Shown here: positions 6,664 through 15,688 of the stretch, piece by piece
How the letters are laid out: each line of letters starts with the position of its first letter
Position numbering within the stretch: the stretch's first letter is position 1
Assembly (NCBI GenBank): GCA_030649935.1
Contig: JAUSFN010000042.1
Location: 1-34,628 of the forward strand
Direction of reading: 5' to 3'
From: Candidatus Planktophila sp.
GTDB taxonomy: Bacteria > Actinomycetota > Actinomycetes > Nanopelagicales > Nanopelagicaceae
Length of the DNA stretch: 34,628 nucleotides
Notes under the pieces: generated by a model
What the model was told of the DNA's origin: nothing
Databases searched by the model: none
What the model saw: the letters and a program-made list of their open reading frames with translations, nothing else
Program-made: the position numbers and the translations under genes

Positions 6664-8279
6664 AAATCCGAGCAGCTATAACTGCGATCGCCCTTGGCCT
6701 ATTAACTATTGGAGTTCCAAGCACACAGGCGTCATCGGCTAAACTCTCACTTAATGTGCGACAAACACCATCGACTAGTGAAGCGCTATTAACTTTTTAT
6801 GGAACTATAAAACCTGTGCGAGCGGGCACAGCGGTAACGATTCAGATAAAAAACACCGGAGTGTGGGAGAAAACTCGATTTAGTACCAAAACCACGAAAG
6901 CTGGAACTTGGAAGATTGTGGCACTTGCAACAGCGCTTGAATCAAAAGTATCCTACCGAGCCAGCGCGACTGCAAACGGAAATAGCATTTACTCTCCAAT
7001 GCGCACGATAATAATTAAGCAGATGGCCGAGTTTTCAGAGAGTGACCCATCAATGGTGATCGGTCAGTTTGGCCCTGGTGGGCGTATTCATGGCGCAGAC
7101 ATTAGCCGATGGCAACATCCTGATGACAAAACTATTGACTTCGAGAAAATGTATAGCGCTGGTATCCGATTTGTCATGATTAAAGCCTCAGATACACGAG
7201 ATGAAGCCGATGCCCTTGCTTTGAAATATTTGGTGATGGATCACAGCGCTGCGCAAGCTGCCGGAATTTACACAGGTTTTTATCACTACACAACTCTGCC
7301 TGATGTTGAAGATGCCGATGCGATTATTCGAGATGCCACGGCTCAGGCGCAAAAGGTCATCTGGCGTTTAGCATCTATTGGCGGATATACCGAGCGCGAT
7401 TTGCCGTACGCCTTAGATCTTGAAAATAAGTGTGTTCGACTATCTTCTACTGGGGCTTGCCAAAAATTCGCCTCACGTAGCGCGGTGACTCTCTGGGCAA
7501 GTACCTTTCTAGCTCTCCTTAAAGAGAAGACCGGAAAAACCCCAATCATGTACTCATACGCCAATTTCCTTGAGGGTTCCATGATCCGAAGCGTTGAGCT
7601 CTCACAATATCCATTGTGGTTAGCCCATTATGCAATTGATCCAGCAAATCCCGTGAACCAACCGGGACTTAAATCAACTGGTTGTTACGTACATTCATGG
7701 ACAAGTGCAAACTGTGATTCGCAGTGGACCATGTGGCAGTACTCATCATGTGGCATTGCGCCTAAATATGGAGTACCCGGGTCACGTCTTGATCTAAATG
7801 TATTTAGAGGTACTGCGCAGGCTTTCTTGGATCTGATTCAAGGTAGTTGGACGCCAACTCAAGTTGATTTAATGCCCATTAATGAGCCAACTTTCATGGA
7901 TTTATTGGGACAGTCAGCTACGACCACTAATAAACCAGTGAGCTTCAATGTCAGCGTTGTGCGCCCAGATTTGACTCCAGTTGTGACAGGAGGTGTGAAG
8001 TTAGTTTTTGATCCACTTAATGTTCCACTTGAGAGACCAAAACAAAACCTTGTGCGTGCCACTAGCGGGATTTGGACTCTCTCGGTTAAGGGTTTGGTTG
8101 CAGGCACATATACAGGAAAAATTCTCTTTAATGATGTATCTAAAACACATGCACAAAGTTGGCTACCAGTTACTTTCACTCTGGAACAAGGAGCGATACC
8201 GACAGTTACTCCATCTCCATCGGTGAAACCAACTCCTAAGCCTTCAGTGGATGGATGCAGAAACCAAATTAAGAATTAA
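6660..8279 (+). CDS. Secreted GH25 muramidase (lysozyme-like) with flanking beta domains
   Basis: Exported peptidoglycan hydrolase cleaving the MurNAc-GlcNAc bond. Order along 539 residues: signal peptide (1 to about 26, ending near TQASSA); an Ig-like beta domain (about 28-121) with the GTIKPVRAGTAVTIQ pattern; a GH25 barrel (about 140-390); a second beta domain (about 405-515); and a Pro/Thr/Ser tail. GH25 motifs are HGADISRWQ (Asp147), FVMIKASD, IYTGFYHY and the catalytic ALDLEN (Asp253, Glu255), followed by PLWLAHYA and WTMWQYSS. The ATG overlaps the preceding stop (ATGA). The 3' end overlaps the convergent glpD by 11 bases. It probably acts in cell-wall remodelling; a role against other bacteria is possible but unsupported. 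Confidence 0.9.
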   Translation: MKIRAAITAIALGLLTIGVPSTQASSAKLSLNVRQTPSTSEALLTFYGTIKPVRAGTAVTIQIKNTGVWEKTRFSTKTTKAGTWKIVALATALESKVSYRASATANGNSIYSPMRTIIIKQMAEFSESDPSMVIGQFGPGGRIHGADISRWQHPDDKTIDFEKMYSAGIRFVMIKASDTRDEADALALKYLVMDHSAAQAAGIYTGFYHYTTLPDVEDADAIIRDATAQAQKVIWRLASIGGYTERDLPYALDLENKCVRLSSTGACQKFASRSAVTLWASTFLALLKEKTGKTPIMYSYANFLEGSMIRSVELSQYPLWLAHYAIDPANPVNQPGLKSTGCYVHSWTSANCDSQWTMWQYSSCGIAPKYGVPGSRLDLNVFRGTAQAFLDLIQGSWTPTQVDLMPINEPTFMDLLGQSATTTNKPVSFNVSVVRPDLTPVVTGGVKLVFDPLNVPLERPKQNLVRATSGIWTLSVKGLVAGTYTGKILFNDVSKTHAQSWLPVTFTLEQGAIPTVTPSPSVKPTPKPSVDGCRNQIKN

Positions 8280-9942
8280 CTTTCTCGTTGAATTTTAAAA
8301 TTTCATCCATCGCAACTAGCTCTCGCTCAACGAGTGATTCGTATGCTGCAACCGAACTCTTGCGCTCTTTTGTAGACCAACCTAAAACCGGAGCAATTAT
8401 TTCAGAGATAGCCTCGACAAGGTATAGTCCATGATTGTGGGCTTCGAAGGCGATACGAGTACGACGAGAAATCACATCGTCAATACTTTGTGCTCCCTCG
8501 TGACTAGCTGCATAGTAAATCTCTGCTCTTATATAAGGCAAATCGGGCGAGAGTTTCTTTCCCAAGGCAGGATTTTCCTTGATTAACTCTAAAACCTCAC
8601 TAATCATTGAGCCATAACGGTTGAGAAGATGAGTAATCGATTCAGCTGATAATCCGCTTTCTTCTGCAAGGCGATCAACTTGTTGTACTAAAGCAAAGTA
8701 ACCATCAGCGCCAACGAGTGGAAGTCTATCTGTGACTGACTCTGGGATTAGTCTGCGAAGCTCTATTGCTGCAAGGTCAATTACATCCTTTCCCATAATG
8801 CGATATGTGGTGTATTTCCCTCCAGCAATACTGACGAAGCCTGGTGCGGGTCTATCCACCGTATGTTCGCGCGAGAGTTTAGTGGTGGCAGAACTCTTTT
8901 TATTTGCTACCAACGGTCGAAGTCCAGCATAAACTCCAATTATCTCGTCAAATTTTATGTTCGGAGTAAGAACTCGATTGGCTTGATCCACGATGTATTG
9001 GACATCTTCACGGTTAGCGAAAGGCTCAGCACGATCTCCTGTATACGGAGTATCGGTTGTTCCAACAATCCATTTATCACCCCAAGGAATAATGAAGAGA
9101 ACCGAAACTGGGGTTTTAAGAATAATGCCAGCGTCGGAATTAATAGCAGCACCAGGTAAAACGATGTGGACACCTTTGCTCATTGTGACGTTGTATCCAG
9201 CTACTAAATCAAATTTTTCGTGAAGCGCATCGCTCCAAATTCCGGCGCACATAACCGTCACTGTTGCTTTAATCGCAATGCTCTTTCCGCTCACTAAATC
9301 TTTAGCATTAACGCCAATGATCTGCTTTCCCTCTCGAATGAGTGATTCGGCGCTCATGCGAGTTGCAATGATTGCTCCATGTCGTGCTGCGGTGCGAGCA
9401 ACACTGAGTGTATGGCGAGCATCATCTACTTGTGCATCAAAGTATTTAATCGCTCCCAAAATGATATCTGGCCGTAACGAAGGTGCGATTTCATTAATCT
9501 GTTTCTGGCTCAAGTGCTTGTGCCATGGCAAAGTGCGCCCAAAGCCACGAAGCACGTCGTAAAGCGCTAAACCTGCACCAACATACGTGCGTTCTTTAAA
9601 CTTTTCGGTGAGTGGAAAAAGAAAGCCAACGGGTTTTACTAAATGTGGGCAGAGTGTCGAGACGAGAAGTTCTCGTTCATGTAGCGCCTCACGAACTAAT
9701 TTAAAATCATACTGCTCGAGATAGCGGAGTCCACCATGAATTAATTTGCTCGAGCGGCTGGACGTTCCAGCTGCAATATCTTGGGATTCGATTAACGCAA
9801 CTTTCAATCCACGAGAGGCGGCATCTAGAGCAGCACCAACACCATTTACTCCCCCGCCTATCACCAAAATATCAAAACTCTCGCTGCCAAGTACAGCGAT
9901 AGCGCTTTCGCGTTGTTTTGGGTTTAGTTCACATAAAAACAT
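8269..9942 (-). CDS. glpD: FAD-dependent glycerol-3-phosphate dehydrogenase
   Basis: Oxidises sn-glycerol-3-phosphate to dihydroxyacetone phosphate and passes electrons to quinone at the membrane. The 557-residue protein has the N-terminal FAD motif ILVIGGGVNGVGAALDAASRGL, the SRSSKLIHGGLRYLEQYDF and HERELL segments, the IVGTTDTPY strand and the GGKYTTYR motif near the junction with the C-terminal helical domain, all typical of aerobic GlpD/GlpA-type enzymes. It is full length. It diverges from glpK across 68 bases, so the two may share control, although I see no clear operator there. GGAG precedes the start at some distance. Confidence 0.95.
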   Translation of the reverse strand: MFLCELNPKQRESAIAVLGSESFDILVIGGGVNGVGAALDAASRGLKVALIESQDIAAGTSSRSSKLIHGGLRYLEQYDFKLVREALHERELLVSTLCPHLVKPVGFLFPLTEKFKERTYVGAGLALYDVLRGFGRTLPWHKHLSQKQINEIAPSLRPDIILGAIKYFDAQVDDARHTLSVARTAARHGAIIATRMSAESLIREGKQIIGVNAKDLVSGKSIAIKATVTVMCAGIWSDALHEKFDLVAGYNVTMSKGVHIVLPGAAINSDAGIILKTPVSVLFIIPWGDKWIVGTTDTPYTGDRAEPFANREDVQYIVDQANRVLTPNIKFDEIIGVYAGLRPLVANKKSSATTKLSREHTVDRPAPGFVSIAGGKYTTYRIMGKDVIDLAAIELRRLIPESVTDRLPLVGADGYFALVQQVDRLAEESGLSAESITHLLNRYGSMISEVLELIKENPALGKKLSPDLPYIRAEIYYAASHEGAQSIDDVISRRTRIAFEAHNHGLYLVEAISEIIAPVLGWSTKERKSSVAAYESLVERELVAMDEILKFNEKVNS

Positions 9943-10011
9943 ATGCGTTGCATCTCCATTGCAGCCTTTGTAGAGTTAAGCCTAACCGAATAGAGACGGG
10001 TTTGCCTTATT

Positions 10012-11499
10012 GTGAGATACATCGGCAGTTTGGATCAAGGCACTAGTAGCACTCGATTTATGATCTTTGACCATGCTGGAAAAGTTGTCGGCCAACACCA
10101 GGTGGAGCATCGACAAATTCTTCCCCAAGCCGGATGGGTCGAGCATGATGCCGCCGAGATTTGGGAGCGTACCCAGGAAGTAATATCTGCCGCACTGAGA
10201 CAGGCCGATATTTTGGGCTCGGATTTAGCTGCGGTAGGAATCACCAATCAGCGTGAAACAACGGTCGTCTGGGACATCGAGACTGGGCAGCCCCTATCTA
10301 ATGCCATAGTGTGGCAGGACACACGAACGTCTAATTTTTTAGAGTCCCTGAGTGAAGATGAGCGAAAACTCATCGTTTTTAAGACGGGTTTAACTATTGC
10401 GCCATATTTTGCTGGAAGCAAAATGAACTGGCTGTTAGAAAATGTTCCGGAAGCTCGCGGTGCTGGTGCTCGCTTTGGAACTATAGACTCCTGGCTACTC
10501 TGGAACTTAACCGGAAGAGTGCAGGGTGGTGTTCACGCTACTGATGTCACGAATGCAAGCCGTACATTGCTTATGAACCTTGAAACTCTGGACTGGGATG
10601 ATGAGCTACTTTCAATATTTGGCATTGCACGAGAGTCATTACCAATTATTAAATCTTCCTCGGAGACGTATGGATTCACCGATCCCCACGGAGCCTTTGG
10701 TACAGCAATCCCAATCGCTGGAATTTTAGGTGATCAGCAGGCGGCAATGGTTGGTCAAGTTTGTTTCGAGCGCGGTGAATCAAAGGTTACGTATGGCACA
10801 GGCAACTTTGCATTGCTCAATACTGGTACTGAAGTCGTGCGATCTAATAATGGATTATTAACCACGGTGTGTTTTAAATTTGGCGATGAGCCGGCACGTT
10901 ATGCTCTTGAAGGATCGGTTGCAGTCACCGGATCTGCCATTCAGTGGCTTAGAGATCAATTAGGCGTTATATCTAATGCGGCAGAGACTGAGATTTTAGC
11001 CTCCTCCGTCGCCGACACTGCAGGGATCTACTTCGTCCCCGCTTTCTCAGGATTATTTGCTCCATACTGGCGCAGCGATGCTCGCGGAGTAATCGTGGGT
11101 CTCACACGTGCGGCAACAAGGGCACACCTTGCACGTGCTGCTCTCGAAGCCATCTGCTATCAGACTCGTGATGTCATGGATGCGATGGTCGCCGACAGTG
11201 GAACGCCTATGAGTACGATGCGAGTGGACGGTGGAGTAACAGCAAACTCTCTATGCATGCAGATGCAGGCCGATATTATGGGCGTGGAAATATCTAAACC
11301 ATTAATTTCAGAGACGACTGCACTTGGAGCTGCATATGCCGCAGGGTTAGCCGTAAGTTTTTGGGAATCAAAGGATGAACTTCGCCAACAATGGCAGGAG
11401 TCTCGTCGTTGGATTCCTACTAGCACTTTTGAAACGCGTGAATTTGGTTATTCTCAGTGGAAAAAAGCCGTCGAACGCACGCTCAATTGGAGCGATTAA
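10012..11499 (+). CDS. glpK: Glycerol kinase
   Basis: ATP-dependent phosphorylation of glycerol to sn-glycerol-3-phosphate. The 495-residue FGGY-family protein has [15 protein letters not shown] at the start, [13 protein letters not shown], the [12 protein letters not shown] motif, [13 protein letters not shown], the [15 protein letters not shown] phosphate-binding stretch, [12 protein letters not shown] and the C-terminal [11 protein letters not shown]. It begins at GTG 10012, next to the expected first residues [10 protein letters not shown]. It is back to back with glpD, and its last four bases overlap the convergent alpha-galactosidase gene. No glycerol facilitator gene (glpF) is in the window. 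Confidence 0.96.
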   Translation: MRYIGSLDQGTSSTRFMIFDHAGKVVGQHQVEHRQILPQAGWVEHDAAEIWERTQEVISAALRQADILGSDLAAVGITNQRETTVVWDIETGQPLSNAIVWQDTRTSNFLESLSEDERKLIVFKTGLTIAPYFAGSKMNWLLENVPEARGAGARFGTIDSWLLWNLTGRVQGGVHATDVTNASRTLLMNLETLDWDDELLSIFGIARESLPIIKSSSETYGFTDPHGAFGTAIPIAGILGDQQAAMVGQVCFERGESKVTYGTGNFALLNTGTEVVRSNNGLLTTVCFKFGDEPARYALEGSVAVTGSAIQWLRDQLGVISNAAETEILASSVADTAGIYFVPAFSGLFAPYWRSDARGVIVGLTRAATRAHLARAALEAICYQTRDVMDAMVADSGTPMSTMRVDGGVTANSLCMQMQADIMGVEISKPLISETTALGAAYAAGLAVSFWESKDELRQQWQESRRWIPTSTFETREFGYSQWKKAVERTLNWSD

Positions 11500-13598
11500 A
11501 TCTCTGTAATCTCTATGAGAAAAGCATTTGCCGGAGCGAGAATAGGCGCACTGACGCCAATGTGTGCCAAGGCAGATCCTGAAAGTTTTATGCCTTCCAT
11601 CCAGAGTGGCGGAGAGATGAGCATGAAGCGAGGCTTTCCTGCTGGATAAACCGCCTTAATTGAATATGTAGCGCTCTGATTTAACCCGGGAAATTTTAAG
11701 GGTGCAGGATGAATGGCAACCGTTGGCGTTAACTGAACAAATGCAAATATCCCTTGAGATTGATTGTGTGCGATGACACCGTGCAAATATCCTTGGACAT
11801 CTGGATAATCGACTCGAACCATTCGACCGCTATGTAAGAGTTCACGTTTAGTTTTGTAATAGCTCGCCCACGTCGCAAGATGTTGGAGTTCTTCTCCCGT
11901 GGCCTCAGTAATGTTCCATTCAATTCCAGCATGGCCAAAGAGTGCAGTCGTTGCACGCATTGATAGCTCGATAGTTCGACCAGTTTGATGGCCATGTGTG
12001 GGGCCAATATGTGTTCCTAGCATTTCAGGAGGAATTACCTGAGCAGTCCATCGTTGAATTGTTTGACGTTCGAGCGCATCATTATTATCACTTGTCCAAA
12101 AGCGATCAACTAAATCTATAACACCTAAATCAATGCGTGCTCCTCCGGATGCACAGGACTCTATTTCTAATCCTGGATGGCGCGATTTTAACTCAGCAAA
12201 TAAGCGGTAAATGGCTTGAGTTTGAGTACGCACACCAGCATGGCCTAAGTGCCCGGCATCTACTAAAACTCGATTGTGATCCCATTTTATATAATCAATC
12301 TTATGATCTTTTAATATCAGTGATGTCTGTTCGAGTACATGGTTATATGCACCTTCTTGAGCTAGATCTAATACAAGTTGGTGGCGCCATAAAGGTGGAA
12401 TGCGATCGCCTTCATGCAAAATCCAATCCGGGTGCGCACGATACACATCAGAATCTTGATTAACCATTTCACCTTCAAACCACAAACCAAATTCAATCCC
12501 CTTCGAGTTAATATATTCAATTATCGGGTTTAATCCGTTGGGCCAAACTTGCGAATCAATAACCCAATCGCCTAAACCTGCTCGATCGTTTCGTCGAGAA
12601 TGAAACCACCCATCATCTAATACAACACGTTCAATACCGATTTGAGCGGCTACATCCACTAACTCTCTTATAGCTTTTTCTTCATGATTAAAATAAAGAG
12701 CTTCCCACATATTGAGAGTGAGTGGACGGGGAGGTTTAGGATGCATAGTCCGAGCACGAATGTGCGAATGATAAGCGGCGCTTATTCCATCCAGGCCAGC
12801 ATTTGAAAATACCGAAACCATGGCCGGTGCTTTATATGTTTGTCCAGGTGTTAGAACAACTTCGCCGGGCAGCAAAAGTTCGCCGGCACCAATAGATTGC
12901 TGAGCATCGTATCCGCGTTCGATTAAGTAATGAGAATTCCCGCTCCAAGCAATGCTTGTCGCCCAAGCCGAGCCATTGTTAAAGTTGGTTTGCTTAGTCA
13001 AAGCGATTTCGGCGATTGAAAAATTGTGACCGCTTCTACCTTCTCGCGATTCGCGTATCCAAGTGCCAATAGAGATATCGCGACGTTGAGGTTGGCGTTC
13101 ATTTGACCATCTCCCAGCAAAATCTAAACTTTGATTCGCCTCTTGCGGCAATGGAAGCCAATGAATATATTCATTAAGGCAGTAATCACTTTCACCAATA
13201 TTTTTTACCGTCGCACTTTGGGTCAAAACACCGAATATATCTAAATCGAAAATAATAATAACTTCGAGTTCGGCGAGAAAATCGCGAAAAGTTACTGAGC
13301 AATGATTATCAATATGGTGGAAATCCGTAACCTCAAACTTAGTTGACCATGCGCTCCCGTTTCGATGGCCACTGAGTGTTGGCCGACCTAGGAATCCACG
13401 TGCGCTTTCACGCATAATCCCTGAATTTGGCGATTGATCCCACGAGCTGTTGGCAATTGAATGCTTCTGGGCAACTCCGACATCGGAAATATTGCCAATG
13501 AGAGAGTGACCCCAATGGGCAATAACTAATGCGCCATCTCGCACTTCAAGAAGCAAAGAACTGGTATCTGCGCTCAGAAGTGCCGATTGCTTAGTCAC
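11496..13598 (-). CDS. galA: GH36 alpha-galactosidase
   Basis: Releases terminal alpha-linked galactose. The 700-residue protein has the GH36 layout: an N-terminal beta-sandwich (1 to about 300), a barrel with [39 protein letters not shown], the nucleophile in [20 protein letters not shown], and the acid/base aspartate in [14 protein letters not shown], then a C-terminal beta domain. There is no signal peptide, so it should act in the cytosol on an imported galactoside; no transporter is in the window. It starts at GTG 13598, 6 bases after a -10 box. It is convergent with glpK (4-base overlap) and divergent from galT-galE-galK (20-base gap), which places it with both glycerol and galactose catabolism. 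Confidence 0.93.
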   Translation of the reverse strand: MTKQSALLSADTSSLLLEVRDGALVIAHWGHSLIGNISDVGVAQKHSIANSSWDQSPNSGIMRESARGFLGRPTLSGHRNGSAWSTKFEVTDFHHIDNHCSVTFRDFLAELEVIIIFDLDIFGVLTQSATVKNIGESDYCLNEYIHWLPLPQEANQSLDFAGRWSNERQPQRRDISIGTWIRESREGRSGHNFSIAEIALTKQTNFNNGSAWATSIAWSGNSHYLIERGYDAQQSIGAGELLLPGEVVLTPGQTYKAPAMVSVFSNAGLDGISAAYHSHIRARTMHPKPPRPLTLNMWEALYFNHEEKAIRELVDVAAQIGIERVVLDDGWFHSRRNDRAGLGDWVIDSQVWPNGLNPIIEYINSKGIEFGLWFEGEMVNQDSDVYRAHPDWILHEGDRIPPLWRHQLVLDLAQEGAYNHVLEQTSLILKDHKIDYIKWDHNRVLVDAGHLGHAGVRTQTQAIYRLFAELKSRHPGLEIESCASGGARIDLGVIDLVDRFWTSDNNDALERQTIQRWTAQVIPPEMLGTHIGPTHGHQTGRTIELSMRATTALFGHAGIEWNITEATGEELQHLATWASYYKTKRELLHSGRMVRVDYPDVQGYLHGVIAHNQSQGIFAFVQLTPTVAIHPAPLKFPGLNQSATYSIKAVYPAGKPRFMLISPPLWMEGIKLSGSALAHIGVSAPILAPANAFLIEITEI

Positions 13599-13618
13599 AC
13601 AGGTAGAGTAACGACACT
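13599..13618. promoter_or_regulatory. Bidirectional galA/galT promoter with shared -10 box
   Basis: The whole galA-galT intergenic region is 20 bases. TAGAGTA at 13604-13610 reads TAGAGT on the plus strand, 9 bases before the galT ATG, and TACTCT on the minus strand, 6 bases before the galA GTG. A minus-strand -35-like TTTACT (13633-13628), inside galT, lies 17 bases from the galA -10 box. Both transcripts would be leaderless or nearly so. Confidence 0.5.
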
Positions 13619-14731
13619 ATGGCACAGAGTAAAAGACTAACTGAAGGCATCACGCGCAATGATCGAGAGATGGCCGACGGCCGAACAATTCGCTACTACG
13701 ACACCGCAGGTCAATCACGTTTAGCAGTTGATCGACGCCCCGTCGAAGAGCAGCCCGTTATTGGTGAACTTCGACTTGACCCTTTAGTTAATGAGTGGAT
13801 TGCAATGGCGGCTCACCGTCAAGGGCGAATCTTCTTACCCCCCAAAGAACTCTGCCCACTGTGTCCATCAACTGGCGAGCTTTTAACTGAAGTACCGGAA
13901 GCTGATTTTGAAGTTGTCGTCTTTGATAACCGCTCTCCTTCGCTTCGACCACCCTATGGGGATTGGGCATTGCCTGATCAAGTTGGACCCGATACCGATA
14001 CAGGCACCGCTGCTGGCAAATGTGAAGTAATTTGTTTTACGGCAAATCATGGAAAATCTTTTAAAGATTTGACACCTGCACGAGTACGCATTTTGCTCGA
14101 AGCATGGATCGATCGAACCGAAGAGCTATCACAAGAGCCCTACATTGCCCATATCGCACCTTTCGAAAACCGTGGCGAAGAGATCGGTGTCACTCTCTCC
14201 CATCCCCATGGGCAGATTTATGCCTATTCTTATCTTCCACCTCGAGTTGAAAAAATGTTGGCCGCTGCAGTTACGTATAAGAGTTCAACCGGCAAAATCT
14301 TATTTGACGAAGTTATAGCCCGCGAAATTCGAGAGAAAGAACGTATTGTTGCTCAGAACGATCGCTGGATTGCATTTGTTCCATATGCAGCCCGCTATCC
14401 ATTCGAAATACATGTGGCGCCTATCAACCCGGTGGCCGACTTGACCGGTTTAACGCCAGAGGACCGAGATGCCTTTCCTGGATTAGCGATAGAAATCATG
14501 AAGCGACTCGATGGTGTCTTTGGCATCGAGATGGCTTACATAGCAGCGTGGCATCAAGCTCCTGTACGTATTGGGCGCGATGTCTTGCGCCTACATTGGC
14601 AGATAACAAGTGTGCGTCGGGCACCTGGAAAACTTAAATATCTAGCCGGTTCAGAGTCTGCAATGGGTGCTTTTATTATGGATATGCGCCCCGAGCAATC
14701 TGCAACTCAACTTCGCGAAGTGGAGCTCTAA
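13619..14731 (+). CDS. galT: Galactose-1-phosphate uridylyltransferase
   Basis: Leloir pathway: exchanges galactose-1-phosphate with UDP-glucose. The 370-residue protein has the HIT-like active site VTLSHPHGQIYA (His195-Pro196-His197, the second His being the nucleophile), the zinc-binding Cys79-x-x-Cys82 in ELCPLCPS, and the conserved blocks VNEWIAMAAHRQGR, VVFDNRSPSL, APFENRGEEIG and ARYPFEIHVAP. The first 17 residues are an extra N-terminal piece, and an internal Met18 (MADGRTIRYYD) is close to where many actinobacterial GalT proteins begin, but the -10 box position fits the ATG at 13619. It is first in galT-galE-galK; galE starts 2 bases after its stop. Confidence 0.96.
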   Translation: MAQSKRLTEGITRNDREMADGRTIRYYDTAGQSRLAVDRRPVEEQPVIGELRLDPLVNEWIAMAAHRQGRIFLPPKELCPLCPSTGELLTEVPEADFEVVVFDNRSPSLRPPYGDWALPDQVGPDTDTGTAAGKCEVICFTANHGKSFKDLTPARVRILLEAWIDRTEELSQEPYIAHIAPFENRGEEIGVTLSHPHGQIYAYSYLPPRVEKMLAAAVTYKSSTGKILFDEVIAREIREKERIVAQNDRWIAFVPYAARYPFEIHVAPINPVADLTGLTPEDRDAFPGLAIEIMKRLDGVFGIEMAYIAAWHQAPVRIGRDVLRLHWQITSVRRAPGKLKYLAGSESAMGAFIMDMRPEQSATQLREVEL

Positions 14732-14733
14732 AT

Positions 14734-15687
14734 ATGCGTGTACTTATAACTGGAGGAGCTGGCTATATTGGTTCCACGGCCGTTGAAATTATGCGCCACC
14801 AGGGCTTTGAAATCAATGTCTTGGATGATTGCAGCACGGGCCATGCCGACTCCGTACCCTCAGGCGTGCGCTTTGTTCAGGGATCACTTTTGAATGAAAA
14901 CGAGATTGCCGAGGCGCTAATGGGTGTAGATGCCGTGATTCACTTTGCAGGTAAATCGCTCGTTGGCGAGTCTGTTGAGAAACCTGATTTGTATCAACGT
15001 GTAAATGTCGGTGGAACACGAAACCTACTTGATGGAATGCACGCGGCGGGCGTTAAGAACATAGTATTTTCATCTTCGGCAGCGACATATGGTGAGCCTG
15101 CAGTGATTCCAATTAAGGAAAGCGCGCAGACTTCACCAACTAATCCATACGGTGCAACTAAATTGGAAATCGATCACATGATCCATACTGAGGCAGAACA
15201 ACGCAACATCGCCGCGGTTTCGCTTCGTTATTTTAATGTCGCAGGCGCGCTTAAGTGTGATCGAGGATGGTTAGCAGAGCGCCACAATCCTGAAACTCAC
15301 TTGATTCCAAATGTACTTCGAAGTTCAAGTGAAAATCCGGTAAGAATCTTTGGTGGCGATTGGCCTACACCGGATGGCACCTGCATTCGTGATTACGTTC
15401 ATGTAATTGACTTAATCGATGCCCATATTAGAGCGCTCAACTCCCTCGAAGTTGGCGTACACGAGATTTACAATCTAGGAAGTGGTGATGGATATTCAGT
15501 TCGACAGGTTATCGCTGCCGCAGCAAGGGCTAAGAGGCAAGACATACCAACTATTGATACACCACGACGTGCCGGAGATCCAGCGGTTTTAATTGCAGAT
15601 ATTAGTAAGGCTAGAAAAATTCTTGGGTGGAGCCCATCGAGGGGAATCAATGAGATGGTCTCTGACACTCTGGCTTCATTTGATTAG
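14734..15687 (+). CDS. galE: UDP-glucose 4-epimerase
   Basis: Interconverts UDP-galactose and UDP-glucose with bound NAD. The 317-residue extended short-chain dehydrogenase has the Rossmann motif TGGAGYIGS (6-14), HFAGKSLVGESV, the SSSAATYGEP strand with the catalytic Ser, the active-site pair Tyr139 and Lys143 in NPYGATK, SLRYFNVAGA, and the late TPDGTCIRDYVHVIDL and YNLGSG motifs. The length is slightly shorter than the usual 330-340 residues. It sits between galT (2-base gap) and galK (1-base gap) in one operon. Confidence 0.95.
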   Translation: MRVLITGGAGYIGSTAVEIMRHQGFEINVLDDCSTGHADSVPSGVRFVQGSLLNENEIAEALMGVDAVIHFAGKSLVGESVEKPDLYQRVNVGGTRNLLDGMHAAGVKNIVFSSSAATYGEPAVIPIKESAQTSPTNPYGATKLEIDHMIHTEAEQRNIAAVSLRYFNVAGALKCDRGWLAERHNPETHLIPNVLRSSSENPVRIFGGDWPTPDGTCIRDYVHVIDLIDAHIRALNSLEVGVHEIYNLGSGDGYSVRQVIAAAARAKRQDIPTIDTPRRAGDPAVLIADISKARKILGWSPSRGINEMVSDTLASFD

Positions 15688-15688
15688 T

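Noticed and set aside
9943-10011. Operator for glycerol regulation between glpD and glpK
   Set aside because: I found no convincing inverted repeat and only ambiguous -10 candidates in these 69 bases.
15593-15688. Extended galactokinase starting inside galE
   Set aside because: The extra 32 residues have no similarity to GalK; ATG 15689 lies one base after the galE stop and starts the family homology.
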